Source: Toxorhynchites rutilus septentrionalis (taxonomy: Eukaryota; Arthropoda; Insecta; Diptera; Culicidae). Taken from it: DNA of 64,000 nt. Numbering within the stretch: the first letter of the stretch is position 1; each line of letters opens with the position of its first letter. The stretch spans positions 280,089,803 to 280,153,802 of the forward strand of contig NC_073745.1 of NCBI RefSeq assembly GCF_029784135.1, read 5' to 3'. The notes beneath the pieces are model-generated. The model did not search any database. It worked only from the letters and a program-made list of their open reading frames with translations, and was not told the DNA's origin. This document shows positions 48,051 to 60,200 of the stretch, piece by piece. Both the position numbers and the translations under genes were made by a program.

Positions 48051-48142
48051 TTATACATAAAAATGTTACGAATTAAACATTAATACTATTTTTTCAAAGA
48101 AAAAAAAATGAAAAAGTTGTTGTTCGAATAACTTTCCTTATA

Positions 48143-48577
48143 CAGGTAAACTTCGATATAACGTACATTTCACTTTCATAACTGTGCGTTGTATCGAATT
48201 GTACGTTATATCGAAGCATAATAAAGTACTCACAAACGTAGTCTATAATACATTATTGTGTTGCTGTTTTAGTAAAGTTAAGGAATAACTTCAATCAGAA
48301 GACGAAGCCAGCCTTTCTCATGATGTTTCCCTTCGTACTGTTGATTAAAGCATGATTCATTTAGAATCCGGAATCACAAAACCAGCTGTATTTCGGGATT
48401 GATTGAAGGTACAAAACTTGTTTTAGCATCACAATACAGATAATTCATTGTTCTATCAGGAAAAAAAAAATAATGAAATTTTTTTTCCTTTACACTTTGG
48501 AAATATGTACGTTATATCGAGTGACGTTATATCGAGGGTACGTTATAACGAGGGTACGTTATATCGAAGTTTCCCTG
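48143..48577. mobile_element. Pogo-like MITE, copy B (435 bp)
   Basis: Same ends as copy A at 39919, flanked by TA (48141-48142 and 48578-48579). The two copies are nearly identical along their length, suggesting recent amplification. The empty site can be read from the inverted arm at 46960-47000. Confidence 0.88.
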
Positions 48578-48740
48578 TAAATGTGCCCGTCGTCCGATGC
48601 ATGGAAAACTTGTTGGAAATTTTAAGGCCTATTTATATCTATTTTTTTCAGAATTTTAGAAGCATATGTTTTCGAAAAAAATGAATTTTAATTTCCAAAA
48701 TATTTTTTTTTCCAATGAAATGTTTTTCCAAAAAACTCTT

Positions 48741-49279
48741 TGTTAATTTTTAATGAAACCTAAGTAATTTGCAACATTTCCTACATTTTTCCTACAGAAA
48801 CGCGAATGATAAATATTTTGGGAGAGTCACTGTTCGATCGATTTCTGATCAGCTGATTATTTCGAGATCTAGCTTCAAGGCAGGGTATTTGCCTGGAAAC
48901 TTTTACATTAAATGTCAACATTCTGGAACCCTTTTTTATGTTTTTAGGATATATTTTTCTGAACTATCAAGTTCTATGTCCCGCCACAAACCACTCATCT
49001 CTTTTTCAATAAATTGACATTTATACAATATTTTTGAATCAAATGGAAGGAATTTAATTTTTCATGAAATTTCTGTGTATTTCTAGAAGATAATGAGTGT
49101 ATCCGTCATTCGAGTCATTTGTTAAAAATGATAATCCCTTGGGGTGGTTTTTGGCACAGGTTTATCGCTGATTTAAAAAGGAAATTGCATGATTTGATAA
49201 TCTTTAGAATGCCACTTCTTGTTATAGAATACACCGACAAACTAACTGAAACTCTTCGGACTAGTAAATTAAGACTCAC
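48741..49279. other. Non-repetitive DNA downstream of a candidate exon (minus strand)
   Basis: Nothing recognisable apart from the donor-like GTGAGT at 49279-49274 on the minus strand described with the next feature. Confidence 0.4.
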
Positions 49280-49336
49280 CACCCGCATAGCGCATTTGAC
49301 CTGTACAAGGAGCAGCAAGTGACATCCTTCACTTAC
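49280..49336 (-). other. Candidate recursive-splice site with 57-nt exon
   Basis: On the minus strand a strong pyrimidine tract ends TCTCTTGCAG and is directly followed by GTAAGTGAAGG, so a 3' splice site and a consensus 5' splice site are fused at 49337/49336. Fifty-seven bases later comes GTGAGT (49279-49274), a second donor. A further acceptor (CTTGTACAG) within the exon would give a 21-nt version, 49280-49300. This is the known layout of ratchet-type recursive splice sites with an associated RS-exon in long introns. In frame 0 the 57 nt are open and 19 codons long (VSEGCHLLLLVQVKCAMRV). It could instead be an ordinary small exon or chance. Confidence 0.4.
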
Positions 49337-51282
49337 CTGCAAGAGAAAAGGAGAAAAGAACAGATAAAAAGTGCAACATTAATAAAGCTGTGATGACAAA
49401 TTTCTACCCGCTGTCCCAAGTGTTTAATATTCTAATAAGGATATCATTTTCACCTCCCCCCCCCCCCATTGAACAGCCCGATGCGGGGAAAGTGACAGTG
49501 GAAAAACAGACCGAGAGAGAGAGTGAGAAAAGCAACATAGACAAAATTCCAGACAGAAATTAGGAATGGGTCAGTGAACATGAACGTCTTTCGGATGTCG
49601 GCGGAAGCTAAAGAGGAATGGCAAAGGAAGGAACTACGCCGAGACAAGTGTCGTTCAAACTTATGTATTTTGGGAGAGTGCGATGGAAGCGGTCCTTTTT
49701 CTTATTCCCTGTCCTGTGTTCCCTGGTGTTGCTGGTGGGAAGGGGGACCGTCCCGTCCTTGAGTCTGTGCGGTTGACAAATGGTACGAATTCACGACTGA
49801 ATTGAATTCTAAGTGTTTCTTCTCGTTTTCACACAAATCATGTAATTCCACCCGATTTCCCTTGGTGTAAGTGCAAAGTTATTCAATTTGGAAGGAAATA
49901 TTTTTCTTCATCTTTTGGCGCAATTCGATGGGTTTTGGGTGCATTTCATAACTGATCGGCCACAAGAACGTGGATTTTTTTCGCGGTTTGCTTCGCATTC
50001 CGTAATTGATTAAATATGCATCATTACGCGACCGTCAATTTTGGATGGAATTCACAAGGAGTAGACGTACCCGATTTTCATTCCGTTCACAACACGCTGA
50101 GTACGCCAGCAGTGAGAGCGATTACTCCCAGGTGAAATAAGAAGCAAGCAAAATTTATTAAAACACTTTAATATTTAATGGAAATAAATTCCACGTTGAG
50201 TACACTCGGTGTGGCTGGGATAAGTTTTATCCAAAGCCGCCCTCTGGCAATCAATGTCCTGGAGGAACGCTTGGTGTGGTTCAGTCGGAACCACAATCTA
50301 GCGGTTGCAGCGGTGGCGGTAATAGATCCACTGGAACTCCAGTTCTGGAGCAACAGCAGCATCTAATGGAGAGCAAGTGCAATGCCTTCTTCAGTCTTTG
50401 TCTTCATTCTGCTCATCTCAGTTGGTTCCACTTTTTTTTTCCTTTCCCGTCCGGGGACTGGAGATAAAATTTCATGTGTCATTAAGTTAAAGTTTGTCAT
50501 ACAGAAAACTGCGAGTGGGGGTGGCGAAAATACCGAGGTGAGAATCAGCTCCAAGCGATGTGATGGAAAGAAAATGCTTTCCCTGTGTTTGGCCGTGATA
50601 ACAATGACGATCAGGACACGACAGTTCCCGGATTGGTGTGTTTTTCTCTTGGTTATCTTCTTGCGGTGCGACGAAAACGACTTCCAAACAATGAGAGAGG
50701 AAGGAGAAAATTTTAGGGACAGATTCGTTGGTTTCACACGAAATTGAATTTAATTAAATTTTCCCAGAGCTATCCGTTTGAAGCGAGACGTGAGGGCTGC
50801 AAGCTGCCTGCTCTCTTGATTGACTTAATTGAACACATGTGTTGCGATTACAGGCGGTCGTTTTGCGTGCGGTCGCACGTAAAAGTTGTGAAAAGTTTCG
50901 CCTGAATTCCCCACACACTGGGTTCCCACAAGGAAGGTCGTTTACCTAGAGGTTGGAAGCGTTCCGATAAAGCTCTCACTTCCCGAATATTGATGACATC
51001 CATTGGAATCATTTAATCGTAACGAATCGGCTTGAATTGATTTGTACTTTATTGTCTTGTCTGGTCGTGTTTATATTCGAACGAATGAAGTCCTCACGCA
51101 GATTTTATATAATTTTCATAAATTGGTTCAGGATGTTGAGTCCAAAGTTGAAATTGAATCAAGGAATCATAACGTATAGCATATCTTAGAGGAAAATTCA
51201 AAAACACGGAGATTGTAGCATAAAGGTTATCAACATCAACAATTTCTCACTCTAAATGCAATACATAGCTCTGCATCAAGTG
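49337..51282. other. Unique-looking DNA, possible host exon(s), poly-C run
   Basis: No mobile-element ends. A run of 12 C lies at about 49456-49467. 50382-50747 is open on both strands. Composition resembles the other segments I could not attribute to mobile elements (14.5-16.2, 23.2-24.0 and 32.6-34.5 kb). Confidence 0.4.
50159..50470 (+). other. Candidate coding segment, unassigned
   Basis: One plus frame stays open for about 100 codons and reads KFHVEYTRCGWDKFYPKPPS followed by GNQCPGGTLGVVQSEPQ and a glycine/serine-rich part. A second plus frame from an ATG at 50178 is open for 62 codons, and the minus strand is open for 64. No splice signals or domain decide among them. A GCG/GTAATA donor-like site lies at about 50319. 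No function can be given. Confidence 0.25.
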
Positions 51283-51520
51283 CATCCGTGGCCGAGTGGT
51301 TAGCGTCTCACATTATCATGCCGGATGTTCGGGTTCGATTCCCGTTCTGGTCGGGGGATTTTTCTTCAAACAACTTTCCTTCGACTTGCACTGTGGTCAC
51401 GCGTATTCAAGAGCTTGCCCCTCGGAATATATTCAAGGCGTGTTATTTGGCTTAAGAAATCTCTACTAAGTATTAATAAATGACGCTAGTTAATGTATAC
51501 GTTGAGACGGCGAAAGATCA
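51283..51520 (+). mobile_element. tRNA-derived SINE
   Basis: The 5' part contains an RNA polymerase III A box (TGGCCGAGTGG, 51289-51299) and an exact B box (GGTTCGATTCC, 51332-51342) 32 bases later. The 3' part of the would-be tRNA does not form an acceptor stem with the 5' end and runs into unrelated sequence ending near GTTGAGACGGCGAAAG, as in insect SINEs. No target duplication could be fixed, so the 3' limit is approximate. Confidence 0.75.
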
Positions 51521-53200
51521 AAATGCATGCCCCATTTTTTACACACTGGTTTTCAAGGAATCTGAAAATTAACTAAATAAGTTTTGATGGATTAGTGTGG
51601 AATTCTTTGAATGGTTTTGTTTGAATCAATCACAAGCTCAAAGCGTTGCTGATTTTATTTGCGCATATTATTTCGTATATGCACAGACGATCAATCCAGG
51701 AGGATGAAAGACTCAAAAATAAAAATGAAAACAATTATGCGCGAGATAAACCCAGGCAGAGACAAGAATACAAAAGTGCAAGTACAGGTATTTCCACTAC
51801 GGAGTAACTCTGCGCTTTTACACAAATTACACCGGACGAGAGTATAAAAACATCTCATCTGCGGTTTTTCTTTATTCTATCTTGATGAAACACTTCATTC
51901 AAATTGGTTCTATTTGTCCTGTTGAGAATATTACAAAAAGGAGAAGGAAGGGCAGTGATTGGGGTAACGTAATGTTTTCATGTGAAGCTATTGTATTCGT
52001 GATCATATCACGATATTTTATTCCTAAATCCTTTCATCCAGAGCCCCGTGAAATATCCGGTTGAAGTTATTCCTTGAGGGCGCTTCTCCAAAATAAGTTT
52101 GATGTTCTACATCTATTCGCCAAGAAGCTGAATGCTAATTGTATGTACAAGAGCGTATGAATTCTTTTCGTCATTTTCAATTTAAAGAAACATTACTATG
52201 TGGAATGCACAAAGATACATGGTACAAAAATTATTATATCAAGAAAATTTATTACGCTAGTTGTCTGTCACAATTTTGAATGAAAATTTCATCAATGTTT
52301 CTAAGTACCAAATAATACCATTGTACCACGTAATACTAATTGACATATACGCACAACTTTTCAATTATCTCAGGGGCAAGACATATTCTGGAAAATTTAT
52401 ATTATCTAACTTGAGCTTCTGAGCTTCTGAGTTCAAGATCCTCTATCATTTCATATCCATCATATCAATCATGTCAATAAAGTATTCCCCATATAGCCCT
52501 CGAGGTACTGGCGGCCGACTAAATGTAAATAAAGTATTCATAACGCTGTTTGTAACTGAAAACAAAAACAAAACACTTTTTTCGTGAGGAAAAACGGATA
52601 ATATCGAGCTTTTCGTGTTTGTAATGGCATATCTAAGGTTGTCTTTGGTTTCCGATGCGTTCAATGTGACCAAACCACGCTTACCATTGGTCCTTTCCGA
52701 TGCTACCAAAAATGTTCAATTTTAAAATTCGTTTCATTTCAAAACAATATCCGAAAAAATAACCAAGATAAACGTTACTAAATAATGTCTAAATAAATGG
52801 CACTCCTACGCCGTCCTTCATAATTCTTTGACAAGGTTTCAACAAATTTCCAAAGAGATGCAAAAAATGTATAGAAAGCGAAAGGTAATATTTTCAATAA
52901 AATAAACTGTTTCATTTTCATCATAACCAAACGTGTTTTCTACAGGAAAAATCTGGTTTCACGTTGAACGTACTTCCAAATGGGACTAATTTTTAATTCG
53001 TTATCATCACAAAACATAGGTTTTGAAGGAAATCCATAGGATTTATGTATATTACGCTTCATTTTCATAATTTAGAAGCCGATAAGGTTGATGCACTGAG
53101 TGGAGCAGTATCTCAAAGCCTACCGTGAATTGGTGAAGTTACGAGTTTGGAGAATGGTCGAAATGAAGATGCAAAATGTGTTGCTAAGAGCAGAACGCGA
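51521..53200. other. AT-rich non-coding DNA
   Basis: Only short frames. A small GAGCTTCT duplication lies near 52414-52428. No element ends found. Confidence 0.45.
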
Positions 53201-53201
53201 G

Positions 53202-53640
53202 AACGGATCGTCCGATTTTAATTGTCTTCATTTTGTAGTATTTGTCTCCGCTCATGAATCAATATTATGGCGAGAAAACCGAAAGAATTTTGGAAAATAT
53301 CGAAGGAAAATGGGAAAATGGAAAAATTTTGAAAATTGAATTCTCATGTGTTTTGCATCGTGATAGACGTTGTTAGTCCAATTGAAATTTGCACTTACGG
53401 AACCAATCTTCGTTCGGAAATAGCAATGAACTTTTAGGTGAAAGATCAAGAACGGATCGTCCGATTTGAGCTGTCTTTATTTTGTTGTATTCGTCTCTGC
53501 CCATATATCAATGTTATAAAATAAATTCCCACATGTTTTACAATGACACTATGATTGACGTTGTTAGTCTTATAGAATGTCGCGTTAACGGAATCGATCT
53601 TCAGGTGGAAGAACGCACTTTGAAAATAGAAATTATGAAT
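53202..53640. repeat. Tandem duplication, period about 249 bp
   Basis: AACGGATCGTCCGATTTNA starts at 53202 and again at 53451. Both units continue through TTTTGT(A/T)GTATT(T/C)GTCTC, CAT(A/G)AATCAAT-like and GACGTTGTTAGTC phrases to a CGGAA(C/T)C(A/G)ATCTTC phrase. Fragments of the unit recur near 55610. Probably part of an old retroelement; no coding function seen. Confidence 0.7.
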
Positions 53641-54263
53641 GAAAATCACCTATAATCTTTTGCGGCCGTGTTAAATTTGGTCATGGATGTTGTACTGATC
53701 GGAATTATTTTTACTTGAAAAAGCAGTGGAGTAAACCTTGTTAGATTACATGCAGTAAATGTACAACTTGTGAGATGAACAGGATTATTTTTAGTTGTAC
53801 ACTCCAGAAAAGTATTTCCTTAAAAATGTTTTTTAATGTGTTATTCTCATATAAAAAATATCTGTCTTAATTTTTTTGCGTGTGATATCCTCCGAAACAG
53901 TCCCTTAAATGCAGTCCTGCTTTTCGCACATGTCACACAAATATATAGTTTGGTGTCTTCCGCCTTTTATCATACTGTTTGAACATACAGAACAATGCTT
54001 TTTACATCTACACAGTTCTGCAATACATGAAATTTTCCATTAAGCCCTCCACAAGCATGGGTGACAACTTTTGTTTATGCTAAGTACCGTTATCTATTAT
54101 TCATTGGAACACCGTTTTGATTCGTTTACAAGTTCACTAGACATTAAAATTTGTTTAGAAAAAGTGTAAACTGATATATTGTTGCATAAAGTATAAGATT
54201 AGTATGCTTCCTTGCTGTGGTGGCTGAGAGCAGACAAACGACCGCAAAGGCTTAACCAACATA
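53641..54263. other. AT-rich non-coding DNA
   Basis: Nothing recognisable. Confidence 0.45.
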
Positions 54264-54915
54264 ACAACTATTTATTCCATGTAATGGAGTAACATGGTTT
54301 TTGCAAGTGATTGAAGCATCTTGAACGAGAATTGTGCTTCATAATGATTCTATATGGTCGGTGTTATGTCAGAGGGGACCAAGTCGCAAAATTAAAATTT
54401 TTTAGTTGTTGATTGTATTAGGTTAAGCATTTCGTAGGCTACATATCACATTCATAAGATATGGAAAATCACGCATGCAGCAGTAATAACGTACCAAAGT
54501 TGTTTTGAATGTTCAACGAAAACGCCTTATAGCAGTAACTTTAAGGTCGTTTTACTCGAAATCCCAAAAAAATCATGTTGTCCGGTCTGACTTTACACCG
54601 ACCATATTATAATGGCGAGTTTTGATAGAAGAATAAGAAAATTTAAGTACATTTGATACGTAAGGCTACGTGATTCAGGCATCCAGACAACGTCAAGTAA
54701 TAATTCGCAATCCATTTTTTACTATTTGAAACTACTTGTTTATTAATTAATCCATACCACCGTAGATATCGACACTGTACATTCGTTATCACAAATTTTT
54801 TGATTGATTGATTTTTTTTTCTATTATAGAGACATTCGTTTAAAAAGTTCATTAATTAATCAATAGTTCTGGGATTGAATCCATGAATGTTCGCTTAGTA
54901 AACTAGTTATAAATG
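54264..54915. mobile_element. Helitron-family relic, split by a MITE
   Basis: TTTATTCCATGTAATGGAG, CATCTTGAACGAGAATTGTG and, after the MITE and further sequence, GATTGAATCCATGAATGTTC and CGCTTAGTAAACTAGT match 47780-47970 of the intact Helitron in order. Neither terminus is certain. Confidence 0.6.
54355..54604. mobile_element. 250-bp TA-flanked MITE (TGGTCGGTGT ends)
   Basis: TGGTCGGTGT...ACACCGACCA ends, with imperfect inverted repeats extending to about 24 bp (GTCAGA/TCTGAC), are flanked by TA (54353-54354 and 54605-54606). Inserted in a Helitron-family relic. Non-coding. Confidence 0.88.
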
Positions 54916-56329
54916 AATAAGAGAAATGAAATTCACGCCAAATCAGACGAAAAACAACCGATTTTACACGACCCTTTTTTGGTTTTTTTTAACCCTTGTA
55001 CATGTGATGGCAGCCATCCAAAACCAAAACTTTCAATATAAAGTGAAAATTTTAACTCCGACTGATTTTTCAAAAAGGATGCATTCTATATCTTTTTTTT
55101 TTCGAAAACTCATATCTTGAAATTCAGACGACTGATTTAAGTATGGTGTTTGCCAAAGCAGTTGAGAAGTTAATGAACTATTCAGGAAAAATAACATTTG
55201 AAATACACTGTTAAAAAATCCAACTTAAAAAATGGATTTAATATTAAAAATTTTTACATCTTAAAACACCCCTCTTTTGGTTTCGAATGCAGAGGTTTCG
55301 GGTTACAAGTTTTTTTTTATCTCACTTTTTTAAAGGTTTCGATACCTTTCTATGACCCTTTATTCTTTACCTTATATTTTCCTTTCTTTCTTCTGGTATT
55401 TACATCCTTTTTCTTGTATTGGTGAGTATGACATGAATGTGACAATTTGGACCCATGCCGTAAAGATTATGTGATATATAATTATGCAACCTAATTCGCT
55501 CAGTTTTCACAAGATGGCTCAAGGTGATATAAATAGTCGACGGCGACAGCTGATGTTTGCTGAATCGTGAAGTTTCCACATCTGTTAACCGAATATACAT
55601 CGTGATAAGCGCTTTCAGTCCATTTGATATTTGCATTAACGAAATTGTAGGAAAAAAGTGAGTTAATAGATAGAGATATTTGCTTCACACCACCGTATTT
55701 GTCGACAGTCATCGATAATTTATTGATTTTTTTATTATTGAGGCTGAGAAGTACAAGGATTATTCGCCTCAGCCTGGAGAAAGACTAGTTTGAAGATCAA
55801 TTAACGAATTAACTACTTACCTTTTTATTCGACTTCAAATCAATTTGAACAATAAATTAAAAGTATTTTGTATACAACATACAACGCAACTGAAGAATAG
55901 TTGCGTACAACTATTGTCATGCGCAAGCTTATCGAAGACCATTGGATTCATTCCGAAAAAGCCTTTCCAGATAGAGGTTCGTTGCAACAATTTTTTGAGG
56001 ATCACATGTTTATCATTGGTTTGCAACAGTTTAACGACAGCATCCAGTTCCATACTTTCTCAGCTTTCAAATGTAGCAACGGAATTGTTCTATGTAGCAT
56101 ATTTTTCTAATTGAAGCCAGTTTAAGAGAAACAGAGTCCAAATAAAATTCAATTGTTTTCTTCCATTATTGAGATTCGACCTAGCTCAACCTTTATCAAC
56201 TGATACGTTATCCTGTTGGAATACCTAATCATCACGGAGGTTTCAGTGTAAAAACATCAGTGAATGATTCAGGAGTATTTCCTTGAACTCCTGACTGTTC
56301 ATTCGCGTTGGTGGAAAAGCCATCTGCAA
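54916..56329. other. AT-rich non-coding DNA
   Basis: Frames at 55845-56114 on both strands lack domains. Phrases near 55610-55640 recall the 53202 duplication. No element ends found. Confidence 0.45.
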
Positions 56330-56690
56330 AAGATATTTCTGAGGAAGTTCTCCCCAAACCATGTTGTGATTTGTGATAAAAAGTGGCTTTACTACGAGAA
56401 TCCCAAAGTCAAGACATCATGACTAGATCCAGAAAAAACCCTCAATGTCGTAGCCAAAATGGAACACCCGCGGTCAAACGGACAAACTGTTGCTGTCAAT
56501 GTCTACAAACGTCAGTTGTGAGTTGTGGCGAGACCAGCAATAGCGAGTAGCACGCACAAAGCTACGCGATAACGCTTGGCCACATACTGGAAATCCCGCC
56601 ATGCTCTCAGGGAAACTCCAGCGTACTCATATGACACATCACGGTTACCATTTGTTCAGATCAAAACAGCACGGATTAAGGGGGGTCTGG
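56330..56690 (+). pseudogene. Degenerate mariner transposase core fragment
   Basis: In broken frames the plus strand gives CDKKWLYYENPK, matching the first catalytic block (GDEKW..Y..P) with the aspartate kept but the following glutamate lost; then RDNAWPHTG, matching DNARPH; then GYHLFRSKQHGL, matching SDYHLFRSMQHGL with the third aspartate replaced by glycine. Stops are frequent. Internal sequence between the blocks is shortened. It is an old mariner or maT-type relic without visible ends. Confidence 0.75.
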
Positions 56691-57275
56691 AAAATAGAAA
56701 AAATCGAATTTTTCTTTTTGGCAGTTTTGGAAAGCTTATGCCCTCAGAAATATTGTCCTAAAACGATTTTTCGATATTAGATTCCGTTGGAAAGCTACAG
56801 CCAAAAGTATGACGTTACCTCAAGGAACATAGTATTGCTGTACGAATTTTTAAACGCGTTTTTCTCGAAACCATGTTTTTTCAACTGGTGGTATCGATAT
56901 CTCAGGATGTACTCGACCGATTAGGCTGAATTTTTTTATCAGCATGAAATGGATTATCTAAAGCGTTGCATAGTTTTTGGATATCTGATTTTATCGATTT
57001 TTTATGAACTTCTGAACAGCGATTTTTTTATGAAAAATAACTTATTTCTAACAAAATAGGCCGCCATTTCGGCAGTTTTTTGAATTTTAAATAACCAATT
57101 TGTAACGCTTTAGCTATTGTCCTAAAGTTCCAAAATATTCATAGGAATTTGCTTCAAAATCGATACCACCAACAAGGTACCGATTTTCAGACAGCATCTA
57201 TGCATCCAGCTGTCAACAGCGTAATAATCATTGTTCGTGCACTCAAAAAATACATCTTCAAATATACGAATATAA
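56691..57275. repeat. Third copy of the 9319 inverted-repeat family
   Basis: AAGCTTATGCCCTCAG, CCTAAAACGATTTTTCGATA, TATTGCTGTACGAATTTTTA and, further in, TCGATACCACCAACAAGG and GCATCCAGCTGTC match the inverse of 10895-11480 in order. It follows the mariner fragment directly. Confidence 0.65.
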
Positions 57276-60200
57276 ATCAAGGCAAGGTAAAAACGAGAAT
57301 ACGAGGTCCGACATCGGAGTAATTGAACTTAGTTTCTGCTGACATTTAAGCCTATTTGGTACATAAAGTATGGGTGAACTTACTCTGTCACTCGATCGTA
57401 GTCGAAATCGTCGACAAAATTTTGAAATCAAAAGTGAAGTGTGTTCACTTTTTTGAAGAGCGATGTATTATTATCGTGACATGTAAGGTTTCCGGACAAC
57501 AAAACAAAATCCAAAAATCCAAAAAGAAAATCACAGCTTTTCGCATAGGTGTATGGACACACCTATGTAAAACATTATTTTATTCAAATCATAAATGGCA
57601 TACAATTCTCCTTAAATTAAACTATCCTGTACTATTTTTGGCCGAAATTTTGTATTTTTTATTATTTTGCATTTTTAAATCCTGTTGCTCTTTTACAGAT
57701 ATCGGGCGTCGAAAACCGAGCTCTTGGAATTGGAATCTAGAATTCTGATTCCCGCTGTAAAAGTGTGGAATCGGGTTCTATGTGTACGCACGCGAAAATA
57801 TGGGCTTCTGATTTTATTGAACCAATATCCGCACCGAACATTAATTCGTTCCAAATCTCATACACAATTGGGAACTATAATTTTGTAGAAGTCAATTAAA
57901 AAAAAAACATTTACAAAAAAAGGCCCTTTTAATATTCTCATGGCTACCGGAATCTACCATACCCTACAAACAATGCGGAACGTTTATTGATACTTGCCAT
58001 ATATCGAACCATAATTCAGAAACCGAAGACCCCGGCACGACAGAAAGCGTCACAAGCGTGTTTCCGAGAAAAATCACTGGCCACTGTTGAATTGAAATAT
58101 CTTCTTCGAACGACGACGGATTTTTTGCTTCCTCCGGGTCAACCCACGCACACAAAATTATGCTATCAGTTAGCTATCGTTCCCAGGAATTTAGCAGGCC
58201 AAGTAGCAGCGATGCATTGAACTAGGCACCGAACTCCGGGTTAAGAAGGTCTATGGTTGTACGGACGGTTCACGTTTAGTACACTTGTTCGGAACTTTTC
58301 GTCGCCTCGAGCAAACAGGGAATTTTTTATGCTCCAATAATGTGAGCAATAATAATGATATCCTCCCCCCAGCTGACAACGGAGTATGCAGCATGAATGC
58401 GTATTCCTTTCACAGCCGGCAATCGGATGCTAAAAATGGGTGGAAGGAATAGTTGCGGGTGTCTGGCGATGGTCTAGCAGCCAAATATTCCATGAATTGA
58501 ACTGTCTGCGACCGGGTGTTCTATCGGATGGTCCATATCGTGCCGAGCTATTGATATATGCTGAGAACACGATGAAATGCCACGTTCCATCTGATCAACA
58601 TGTAATGTGAATAGAATTGAATGATTTGCAACTAATTGAATGTGCTCGCAGCAAAATGATCGAACGACACATAAGATGTTACGTTAATTTTTTCCAATAA
58701 TCTTCTCTCCTCATAACATTTTAATGAATCAATTCGCGCGAGAATTCTCCAGCGCAAATCATCACATTATTCTGTCAAAACCCAAACCAGCTCCACTAAA
58801 AAAAAAAAAGAGAAACATCCTTCCTCTCGAAATTGCTTATCCCGGATATTAATGTTACACAAGTTAGGAATTAATTACCCACAAGGTAAAGCTCATTTTG
58901 CGGAGAGGTTCCAGTGAAACAATAAAAACCCACTCATCGTTCTCCCGTCCACCCATAATCGCAACCCTCTCCCCTTTGCGTTCAATCCGATGGAGAGCAC
59001 AGCAGACAACCGAGCGATAATGTAATTTAATTAATCCTTTCCTCGATTTTCCCGACCTTTTCTGAACTCGACAGCTTCCGTTGCTGCTGCTCCACCGATA
59101 TATATCCGTCAGGGTTTTTTTGTGTGTGTGTGTGTGTGCAAAAATTACCTCCCTGCTGCAGTGCTAAAGTGCTTGCATAGAATTTTTCGTTCTTTAAACA
59201 ACAGCCAAAACACGGTTTGAACTTTGAGAATGCTATGGCGAAGTGAGCGGAAAGTGTACTGCAAATGTTGACTCAGCGCATTGATTCTTCGTTCTTGCAA
59301 GGGGTAAAACTGAATCTGGGAGGGGAAGACAAATGTAATTTGATTAAATGAACAGTAATCGATGATTGGCTGGTGGTTTCTAGATTTTCCAGTTGAGGTG
59401 GTGGATGTGTGCTGGTTGGCTCCAATGGTTGGGAGTTGGAAAATTGATTTTTCCCTTTCTGATTTGAGGAGATACCTTGCATTGTGAATTTATTTTTGCT
59501 GCACATAACAATTTTCAATGTTGAACGTCAATTATAGATATTAGAGAAAATGATTTTTTTACGTTTTCACCTATAAAACAGGTCAACATAATATAACATA
59601 TTTCATTTTGCTCCTTAAAAGCTGACCAAACGGTATGCTGTTATTTTTTTTTTGTACTTTCTGTTCTATTCAAAAATGTATTTGAATTATAATGTTCTGT
59701 CTACAAACGTAGGGGAGCCGCGGGTAAGACGGACAGTGGAAGGATAATGGACAGGTGGTTGATTTGTATGCTCTACATCTATAATATTTAAACCATCCTA
59801 TGACAATGAATACTGATCAAAATTAGAATAGAAAAACAAAAACCGAAAATCGAACATGAATCCGCGTGTGGATGTAACTTTGCGGCTTCGATATTAAGCA
59901 TTTTGAGTGGTTTAATTACAAAATTGAATTCGCTGATGGTTATATTTCGGTTTGTGAGTTATCAGAGAAGCGATATTAGGTATGTACGGAAAAGTAAATT
60001 CATTCGTAAGTGGTAAATTTAAATTATTGAAACAATTGCACTTGGGGGGTGAAATGGACAGTCACATCCATAATCACATCCAATGCATGATGGAAAGTGA
60101 AGGGAAGAATATTGAACTCTTTTTATATTGCTTTCTCTTCTTGTTCTATTTCAGTTATTGGACGCAAAAACACTGAGAGAGAGTGACATTATTCCTCTCG

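Noticed and set aside
51283..51360. A functional tRNA gene
   Set aside because: A and B boxes are present, but the ends do not form an acceptor stem and the sequence continues into a SINE-like body.
57690..57888. Exon after the CTCTTTTACAG acceptor-like site
   Set aside because: The acceptor is reasonable, but there is no donor or domain and the neighbourhood contains mobile relics; left as unassigned.
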